7,872 nt of DNA from Gammaproteobacteria bacterium. GTDB taxonomy: Bacteria > Pseudomonadota > Gammaproteobacteria > HK1. The stretch is taken from assembly GCA_022822245.1 (NCBI GenBank), contig JAJECB010000318.1, positions 1 to 7,872 of the forward strand, in the 5' to 3' direction. A program made the translations under genes and the position numbers. This document shows, in pieces, positions 1 to 4,077 of this stretch. The notes below the pieces were generated by a model. The model searched no databases. It was not told the DNA's origin and saw only the letters and a program-made list of their open reading frames with translations. How positions within the stretch are numbered: position 1 is the stretch's first letter; each line of letters begins with the position of its first letter.

Positions 1-406
1 CCTCGAGAGAGGGGAGGGCGGCGAAGGCATCCTCTTCCGCGCCGCGCGCGAGAGCGGCGCGGGCGAGCAGAAGCGAGCGGCGGGTACGGTCCCCGGCGGT
101 CAGCCCGGCGGGGTCGATTGCGCGCGCGGTCTCGCCGGCGCGGGCGGAGTCGCCGGCCTTCCACCAGGCGTCGGCGGCGCGGAGCCGGAGCGCGGGCGCG
201 GCCTCCGCGGGTGCACGGGCGGCTTCGGCGAGCCATGCGGCGGCCGCTTCTTCGTGTCGCCCCTCCCGCGCGAGGTCGGACGGCTCCGAGACCTCGGGCT
301 CGGGAGGAGTGGAAGCGGTTCCGGATTCCTGCACGCACCCGGCAAGAATGGCGGCCGCGAGGTACCCGGCGGCAAGAATGGCGGCAATTCGCGGTACGCT
401 AATCAT
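1..406 (-). CDS. lpoA: LpoA, penicillin-binding protein 1A activator lipoprotein (N-terminal part, runs off the left edge)
   Basis: An open minus-strand frame starts at the ATG at 406-404 and runs 135 codons to the window edge without a stop. A GAGG Shine-Dalgarno (minus strand, 416-413) lies 6 nt before the start. The protein begins with a lipoprotein signal peptide: MISVPR, a hydrophobic core rich in AAIL, and a lipobox L21-A22-G23-C24, so Cys24 would be the lipidated residue. Residue +2 is Val, not Asp, which favours outer-membrane sorting. A Pro/Glu-rich linker (about 25-45) leads into helical, TPR-like sequence (about 45-135) with patterns such as LAREGRHEEAAAAW. LpoA reaches through the periplasm from the outer membrane to stimulate the transpeptidase of PBP1A. 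Identification rests on the lipobox, the TPR-like N-terminus and the divergent position next to rsmI, as for E. coli lpoA and yraL. The diagnostic C-terminal Leu/Ile/Val-binding-like domain is outside the window, so another TPR lipoprotein is possible. The signal peptide contains an internal 30-bp duplication (see findings). Confidence 0.82.
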   Translation of the reverse strand, partial: MISVPRIAAILAAGYLAAAILAGCVQESGTASTPPEPEVSEPSDLAREGRHEEAAAAWLAEAARAPAEAAPALRLRAADAWWKAGDSARAGETARAIDPAGLTAGDRTRRSLLLARAALARGAEEDAFAALPSLE

Positions 407-426
407 GGGGTGCCTCGGGCGCCGGA

Positions 427-455
427 AGTATTCGCCGGGAGGTGGGACATGTCAA
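427..455 (-). promoter_or_regulatory. Predicted sigma70 promoter of lpoA, overlapping the rsmI start codon
   Basis: On the minus strand a perfect TTGACA (-35, positions 455-450) is followed after exactly 17 nt by AATACT (-10, positions 432-427, 4/6 match). Transcription would start near 420, leaving a leader of about 14 nt before the lpoA ATG at 406. The -35 box overlaps the rsmI ATG (449-451). The call rests on sequence match only, but the correct spacing and position make it a good candidate. Confidence 0.6.
437..442 (+). promoter_or_regulatory. Shine-Dalgarno of rsmI, fixes the start at 449
   Basis: GGGAGG at 437-442 lies 6 nt before the ATG at 449. The frame is open upstream as far as an ATG at 254, but that stretch is antisense to the lpoA coding sequence and encodes sequence unlike RsmI. 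The ribosome site therefore supports 449 as the true start. A second in-frame ATG at 455 is less well spaced. Confidence 0.75.
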
Positions 456-1384
456 TGAGCGCCGGCCCCGCGGGGGAGGGGCACGCCCCGGCGGGCCGGG
501 CGGGGGAGGGAGGCACGGGCATCCTCTACGTCGTCGCGACCCCGATCGGGAACCTCGCCGACCTCGGACAGCGGGCGCGGACCGTGCTCGGCGCGGTCGA
601 CGTCGTGGTCGCCGAGGACACCCGGCATACCGGACGGCTGCTCGCCCACCACGCGATTGCGGCCCGTCTCGAATCCCTCCATGAGCACAACGAGCGGCGC
701 CGCGCGCCGGAGATCCTCGACCGTCTTCTCACCGGAACTTCGTTCGCCCTCGTGAGCGATGCGGGGACTCCGCTCGTGAGCGACCCGGGGTTCGTGCTCG
801 TGCGCGCCGCGGCGGAGGCGGGGATCCAGTTGGTGCCGGTACCCGGACCGAGCGCGTTCCTGTGCGCGCTGTCCGTCGCCGGGCTGGCCGTGGAACGGTT
901 CGCCTTCGAGGGCTTCCTTCCCGCCGCGCGGGGGCCGCGGGCCGCCCGGCTCGAGGCGCTGGCGGACGACCTGCGGACGCTCGTCTTCCACGAGGCGCCG
1001 CATCGGGTCACCGCCTCCCTCGAGGCCATGTGCGCCGCGTTCGGCGGCGGGCGGCGGGTGGTCATCGCGCGCGAGCTCACGAAGCGGCACGAGACGATCA
1101 TTCGCACCACCCTCGCGGAGGCCGCGTCCCGGTTGGGCTCGCCCCGGGGAGAGTATGTGCTGGTGGTCGCCGGCCGGGAGCGGGGGCGCGAGATCCCGGC
1201 CGCGGCAGAGCGGACCCTTCATGTTCTGCTCGAGGACCTGCCCCTGCGCCAGGCGGTGGATCTCGCGGCCCGCGCGACCGGGGTGCCGCGCAAGCGCCTC
1301 TATCGGCTTGCCCTCGACCGCCGGGACGAGCAGGAAGAGCGGGGTCGGAGTGGAAATTCGGGCTCCCGTGCGCCAACCGGATGA
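449..1384 (+). CDS. rsmI: RsmI, 16S rRNA (cytidine-1402-2'-O)-methyltransferase
   Basis: 311 aa, slightly longer than E. coli RsmI (about 286 aa). RsmI uses S-adenosylmethionine to 2'-O-methylate C1402 of 16S rRNA in the decoding centre, the same base that RsmH N4-methylates. The tetrapyrrole-methylase-type fold is evident: a Gly-rich variable N-terminus (1-24), then YVVATPIGNL (27-36), AEDTRHT (55-61), LVSDAGTPLVSDPG (101-114) and PVPGPSA (130-136), then FEGFLPA and FHEAPHR. The C-terminal RsmI helix-turn-helix segment is seen in LLEDLPLRQAVDLAA and KRLYRLAL. The last dozen or so residues (ending SGSRAPTG) are not family-like and are encoded by a palindromic element that also supplies the stop codon (see findings). 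The start at 449 is chosen by the SD at 437-442. The gene is divergent from lpoA with a 42-bp gap and upstream of rnpB. No convincing rsmI promoter was found; it may lie within the 5' end of lpoA. Confidence 0.95.
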   Translation: MSMSAGPAGEGHAPAGRAGEGGTGILYVVATPIGNLADLGQRARTVLGAVDVVVAEDTRHTGRLLAHHAIAARLESLHEHNERRRAPEILDRLLTGTSFALVSDAGTPLVSDPGFVLVRAAAEAGIQLVPVPGPSAFLCALSVAGLAVERFAFEGFLPAARGPRAARLEALADDLRTLVFHEAPHRVTASLEAMCAAFGGGRRVVIARELTKRHETIIRTTLAEAASRLGSPRGEYVLVVAGRERGREIPAAAERTLHVLLEDLPLRQAVDLAARATGVPRKRLYRLALDRRDEQEERGRSGNSGSRAPTG

Positions 1385-1411
1385 GGACCGCGGAATTCCA
1401 ATCCGACCCCG
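1340..1411. repeat. Long imperfect palindrome spanning the rsmI stop codon, REP-like
   Basis: CGGGGTCGGA (1340-1349) is the exact reverse complement of TCCGACCCCG (1402-1411). After one G/A mismatch the pairing continues with TGGAA (1351-1355) against TTCCA (1396-1400), and after a bulged A1356 with TTC (1357-1359) against GAA (1393-1395). This gives 18 pairs closing a loop of about 33 nt that contains the rsmI stop (1382-1384). No T-tract follows, so it is not a classical terminator. Its form resembles small dispersed palindromic repeats (REP type). Only one copy is in the window, so that class is inferred. Confidence 0.6.
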
Positions 1412-1419
1412 GTTCCCGG

Positions 1420-1448
1420 TTGCGGAGCGGAACCGTGAGGCGGATACT
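1420..1448 (+). promoter_or_regulatory. Predicted promoter of rnpB
   Basis: TTGCGG (1420-1425, 3/6 match to the -35 consensus) and GATACT (1443-1448, 4/6 match to the -10) are separated by 17 nt. The RNA 5' end inferred from helix P1 is at about 1457, 9 nt after the -10 box, which is the expected distance. The boxes are weak; the agreement of spacing and start point is the main support. Confidence 0.45.
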
Positions 1449-1456
1449 GGCGCGGC

Positions 1457-1801
1457 GGGAGTCGGCCGGGCAGCCGCTGCGCCGCGTCTCGCGGCGGGGA
1501 GGAAAGTCCGGGCTCCGCAGGGCAGGGTGCCAGGTAACGCCTGGGGGGCGCGAGCCCACGGAAAGTGCCACAGAAAACAAACCGCCCGCCGAGCGCGGGC
1601 AAGGGTGAAAAGGTGCGGTAAGAGCGCACCGCGCCGGTGGTAACACCGGTGGCAGGGTAAACCCCACCCGGAGCAAGACCAAATAGGGGAGCGACAGGCG
1701 TGGCCCGCGCCGCTCCCGGGTAGGTCGCACGAGGTGCGCGGCGACGCGCGTCCCAGATGAATGGCTGCCCTCGACAGAACCCGGCTTACAGGCCGGCTCC
1801 C
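1457..1801 (+). ncRNA. rnpB: RNase P RNA, bacterial type A
   Basis: This is the catalytic RNA of ribonuclease P, which removes 5' leaders from tRNA precursors. The ends are set by helix P1: the 11 nt at 1457-1467 (GGGAGTCGGCC) pair with 1791-1801 (GGCCGGCTCCC) with a single G-U pair. A compact P3 hairpin is at 1480-1496 (7 bp, 3-nt loop). Conserved region I, GAGGAAAGTCCGGGCTCC, is at 1499-1516. CAGGTAACGCCTGG follows at about 1531, and GGTGCGGTAAGAGCGCACC in the P11-P13 area at about 1612-1630. The GGTAA of the L15 loop that pairs with the tRNA CCA end is at 1656-1660, followed by CACCCGGAGCAAGACC. Conserved region V, AGATGAATGGCTGCC, starts at 1755, and the 3' strand of P4, ACAGAACCCGGCTTA, starts at 1774. 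At about 345 nt it is shorter than the E. coli RNA (377 nt), mainly from short P3 and P12 helices. No strong intrinsic terminator follows. Its position between rsmI and mraZ matches Pseudomonas. Confidence 0.97.
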
Positions 1802-2140
1802 GTCCCACTCCCTTCCTCCGGCTGCTCCGGACACCCGATCGCGCACGACGTCGGAGTCCGGCGCGCAGACTTCCCGGAGCGCCGGCCTCGCGGAGGCACG
1901 GGGAAAGGTGCCCGCGCTCGCGGGAAGCAGGCGTTCCCGCTCGACTCGGGCCAATCCGGCCCGGAGGGCGAGGTGGGGTCTTGTGGGGCGTGCGCCCGTC
2001 CGTCCCGTTCCGGGGAGCGAGGTCGCACGGACGGCCTTGCGGCGCACCCGGGAGGCCGGACCGGCGCTCCGGCAGGCGGGCATCTGGCCGTCGATCCGCC
2101 GCCCGCGGGCAAGAACGCGCCGCACTCGGTCCGTGCTAAT
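1802..2140. other. GC-rich spacer after rnpB, no convincing gene
   Basis: About 340 bp. Open frames exist on both strands, but their products are Arg/Gly/Pro/Ala-rich with no family resemblance, and the longest simply run through rnpB or rsmI. Several short inverted repeats are visible: TCCGG/CCGGA at 1817-1831; GCGGGAA/TTCCCGC (7 bp, 7-nt loop) at 1920-1940; CGGGCC/GGCCCG (6 bp, 5-nt loop) at 1947-1963; and CCGTCCGT (1996-2003) with ACGGACGG (2027-2034). None has a following T-tract. The first could help end rnpB transcription. An unrecognised RNA or a gene remnant cannot be excluded. Confidence 0.5.
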
Positions 2141-2287
2141 CTGATTTCATTTCTGACAATACTTTTGTAATTGATTGAATCAAATTATTTCGGTTGGCCA
2201 CGTACTCTTCTTTGCCTCACGCCTTCAATGCTGTTTCCCGCGACAGCGGGCTTACTCGAACCCCCCCAATTTTTCCGTTACGGCGCC
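2141..2287. other. AT-rich regulatory zone upstream of the mraZ promoter
   Basis: Composition changes abruptly here: from about 2137 to 2190 the sequence is mostly A and T. It contains a perfect 13-bp palindrome (2171-2183), a TGTAAT (2166-2171, 5/6 match to a -10) without a good -35, a hairpin CCCGC-GACA-GCGGG (2237-2250), a run of seven C (2261-2267) followed by T5 (2270-2274), and CCGTTACGG (2275-2283). No coding sequence is recognisable. The zone probably serves transcription of the downstream operon, but no individual element apart from the promoter below can be assigned. Confidence 0.45.
2171..2183. promoter_or_regulatory. Perfect 13-bp palindrome, possible regulator binding site
   Basis: TTGATT-G-AATCAA is a perfect inverted repeat with a one-base centre, in the AT-rich zone about 105 bp upstream of the mraZ -35 box. 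The half-sites TTGAT and ATCAA are those of the FNR/CRP family, but they are separated by 3 bp where FNR sites have 4. The binding protein is unknown. Confidence 0.35.
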
Positions 2288-2316
2288 TTGACAGGGGTCA
2301 TGTGAGGTGATAACAG
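2288..2316 (+). promoter_or_regulatory. Predicted promoter of the mraZ (dcw) operon
   Basis: A perfect -35 TTGACA (2288-2293) is followed after 17 nt by TAACAG (2311-2316). That box is a poor -10 (3/6) but is preceded by TGA (2308-2310), an extended -10 TGn element. GATAAC at 2309-2314 (4/6) is an alternative with 15-nt spacing. Transcription would start near 2323, just before the MraZ repeats. A TATAAA at 2351-2356 has no matching -35. The -35 is convincing; the -10 assignment is uncertain. Confidence 0.55.
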
Positions 2317-2326
2317 TCAATTTCAA

Positions 2327-2361
2327 GTGGGGATTAGTGGAGATTTGCGGTATAAAATGGA
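2327..2361 (+). promoter_or_regulatory. MraZ operator: GTGGR repeats with a 10-bp period
   Basis: Units GTGGG (2327-2331), GTGGA (2337-2341), GCGGT (2347-2351) and ATGGA (2357-2361) are separated by 5-nt spacers GATTA, GATTT and ATAAA, so the repeat period is one helical turn. Known MraZ sites are TGGG/GTGG direct repeats with 5-nt spacers upstream of mraZ; E. coli has such an array preceded by TTTCA, as here (TTTCAA at 2321-2326). The first two units are near-consensus and the last two degenerate. The array lies 43 bp before the mraZ start, probably at the beginning of the 5' leader, and implies autoregulation of the operon by MraZ. Confidence 0.8.
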
Positions 2362-2403
2362 ATCCACACCCACGAAATTGGCGAGGGCACGGGCGCGGCG
2401 GAC

Positions 2404-2883
2404 ATGTTCCGAGGCGAATCCAGCATCGTGATCGACGACAAGGGGCGGCTCGCGATCCCGAAGGGCTATCGCGCGCTCCTGATGGAACGATGGGGAGAGC
2501 CGGTGCGGCTGACCCTCACCATCGGGCTGACTCCGGACATCGAGCATCACCGGTGGCTGGTGGTGTACCCGGCCGCGGAGTGGGACACATACGAAAACAA
2601 GCTGAACCAGGTCGGACCGTTCGACTGGGAGGCGCGGAAGGTTGCCGAGATGCTGATTGGCCATGCCAACGACGTCGAGCTCGACCGCCAGGGACGGCTC
2701 GTCATTCCGCCGTCCCTGCGCAGGTTCGCAAACCTGGGGGCGCGGGCGAAAATCGTCGGGCAGGGCCGCGAGTTCGCGCTCTGGGACGAGGAGAAGCACG
2801 ACAAGTGGCGCGAGGACTCGATCGCGTCCATCGGCAAGCTCCTCTCCAATCCTTCGCCCGGGCTCCTGTCCATCAGCCGGTGA
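2404..2883 (+). CDS. mraZ: MraZ, transcriptional regulator of the dcw operon
   Basis: 159 aa, close to E. coli MraZ (152 aa). MraZ is a ring-forming DNA-binding protein built from two SpoVT/AbrB-like swapped-hairpin domains; in E. coli it represses its own operon through repeats upstream of its gene. Both domains are present with the DxxGR motif: DDKGRLAIP at 11-19 and DRQGRLVIP at 94-102. The N-terminus MFRGESSIVIDDKGRL is family-typical and fixes the ATG at 2404. The Shine-Dalgarno is weak: only GC-rich sequence without a clear AGGAGG lies in the 20 nt before the start, so expression may be modest. The gene opens the operon, with a matching operator at 2327-2361. The rsmH ATG follows 3 nt after the stop. 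Confidence 0.97.
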   Translation: MFRGESSIVIDDKGRLAIPKGYRALLMERWGEPVRLTLTIGLTPDIEHHRWLVVYPAAEWDTYENKLNQVGPFDWEARKVAEMLIGHANDVELDRQGRLVIPPSLRRFANLGARAKIVGQGREFALWDEEKHDKWREDSIASIGKLLSNPSPGLLSISR

Positions 2884-2886
2884 ACC

Positions 2887-3798
2887 ATGCACCATGTACC
2901 GGTACTGGTGGAGGCGGTGCTCGAGGGACTTGCGCCGGGTCGCGCGGCCTCCGTCGTCGACTGCACGTTCGGCCGGGGCGGTCATACCGGGGCGATTCTC
3001 TCCCGGATGGGTCCGACGGGTCGAGTGGTGGCGATCGATCGCGATCCCGACGCGGTCCGGGCGGGACGTCGCCTCCGCGACCCGCGCCTCGAGGTGGTGC
3101 ATTCTCGTTTCGACGCCCTGCGAGGCATCTGCGGCGAGCGGGATCTCACCGGCCGCGTCGACGGCGTGCTCTTCGATCTCGGGGTCTCCTCGCCGCAGCT
3201 CGAAGACCCCGCCCGTGGCTTCTCGATCCGTGCCAGAGGGCCGCTCGACATGCGGATGGACCCCGGCGAGGGCGAGCCGCTCGGCGCGTGGCTGGCCCGC
3301 GCCTCGGAACGGGAGCTTGCGGGCGTGATTGCGCGCTTCGGAGAGGAGCGGCACGCGCGCCGGATCGCCGGGGCCATCGTGCGGGCGCGGCCGCTCGAGA
3401 CCACGACCGATCTCGCGAACGTCGTCGAACGTGCCGCGCTCGCGCGCGACGCGGCCATCCACCCCGCGACCCGCACCTTTCAGGCGCTTCGCATCCACGT
3501 GAACCGGGAGATCGAGTGCCTCGAGGCGGCTCTGCCCGCTGCGGTCGACGTCCTGCGGCCAGGCGGCCGGCTCGCCGTCATCAGCTTTCACTCCCTCGAG
3601 GACCGGGTGGCCAAGCGCTTCCTGAGAACGGAGTCGAGGGAGGTGCCGGGTCCCCGGGGCCTTCCCTCCATGCGCCGGCCGCGCCTGCGGATCGTGGCCG
3701 ACCGGGTGCGGCCGTCGCCGGACGAGGTCGCCGCCAATCCGCGCTGTCGCAGCGCCGTGCTTCGGATCGCCGAGAGGTTGCCGGAATGCGGGCTTTAG
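2887..3798 (+). CDS. rsmH: RsmH (MraW), 16S rRNA (cytosine-1402-N4)-methyltransferase
   Basis: 303 aa, near the usual 310-315. It transfers a methyl group from SAM to N4 of C1402 in 16S rRNA; with RsmI this gives m4Cm1402 in the P site. Seen in order: HVPVLVEAVLEGL (3-15), the SAM-binding loop DCTFGRGGHT (25-34), acidic end of strand 2 AIDRDP (49-54), GVLFDLGVSSPQLEDPARGFS (93-113), GPLDMRMDP (118-126), RTFQALRIHVNRE (196-208) and the catalytic-region motif AVISFHSLEDRVAKRF (230-245). The start is certain: rsmH is in the same frame as mraZ, whose TGA lies two codons upstream, and no other start codon lies between. No clear Shine-Dalgarno is visible, so translation is probably coupled to mraZ. 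The 3' end overlaps ftsL by 13 bp. Confidence 0.97.
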   Translation: MHHVPVLVEAVLEGLAPGRAASVVDCTFGRGGHTGAILSRMGPTGRVVAIDRDPDAVRAGRRLRDPRLEVVHSRFDALRGICGERDLTGRVDGVLFDLGVSSPQLEDPARGFSIRARGPLDMRMDPGEGEPLGAWLARASERELAGVIARFGEERHARRIAGAIVRARPLETTTDLANVVERAALARDAAIHPATRTFQALRIHVNREIECLEAALPAAVDVLRPGGRLAVISFHSLEDRVAKRFLRTESREVPGPRGLPSMRRPRLRIVADRVRPSPDEVAANPRCRSAVLRIAERLPECGL

Positions 3799-4073
3799 CC
3801 GCGGCACGCGCCGTGTTCTGGCCGGCGGCGCTGGTCCTCCTGGTGCTGAGCGCGCTCCTCGTGGTCGTGGCCAAGCACGAGAGCCGCAAGCTGTTCGTGG
3901 AGCTCCAGGCGCTCGAGCGGGTGCGCGACGAGCTCAACGTCAACTGGGGCCAGCTCAAGCTCGAGAGCGGCTACCTGGCCTCCCATGACCGGGTCCGGAG
4001 CGAGGCGGAACGGCGCCTCGGAATGGATCGTCCCGATCCCGGACGCATGGCCATCGTCAACCTCGAGTACTGA
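3786..4073 (+). CDS. ftsL: FtsL, cell division protein
   Basis: 95 aa, short even for FtsL (E. coli 121). FtsL is a bitopic inner-membrane protein that, with FtsB and FtsQ, activates the septal synthase FtsW-FtsI. A very short cytoplasmic N-terminus (1-9) precedes one membrane segment (about 10-29, leucine/valine/alanine-rich). A periplasmic coiled coil with HESRKLFVELQALERVRDEL (31-50) follows, then NVNWGQLKLE (51-60) and the C-terminal RVRSEAERRLGM (69-80) typical of gammaproteobacterial FtsL. The ATG at 3786 has a GAGAGG ribosome site (3772-3777) with 8-nt spacing, all inside rsmH. The stop is 4 nt before ftsI. A much longer overlapping frame beginning at 2307 is the out-of-frame shadow upstream of this start. 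Confidence 0.93.
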   Translation: MRALAAARAVFWPAALVLLVLSALLVVVAKHESRKLFVELQALERVRDELNVNWGQLKLESGYLASHDRVRSEAERRLGMDRPDPGRMAIVNLEY

Positions 4074-4077
4074 CGGC

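Noticed and set aside
1802..1840. Intrinsic terminator of rnpB
   Set aside because: The only hairpin (1817-1831) has a 5-bp stem and no following T-tract.
452..2125. 557-codon open frame on the minus strand
   Set aside because: It runs antisense through all of rsmI and the whole of rnpB, and its product is Arg/Gly/Ala/Pro-rich without any recognisable motif; high GC leaves few stop codons.
1757..2170. Two overlapping plus-strand frames starting inside rnpB (137 and 127 codons)
   Set aside because: Both start in conserved region V of the RNase P RNA, have no ribosome site and give low-complexity products.
2171..2183. Canonical FNR/ANR box
   Set aside because: Half-sites match but the spacer is 3 bp, not 4, so I list it only as an unassigned palindrome.
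2307..3785. 588-codon plus-strand frame that ends with ftsL
   Set aside because: Only the part from 3786 is FtsL-like. The upstream part is out of frame with mraZ and rsmH, which are clearly the real genes there.
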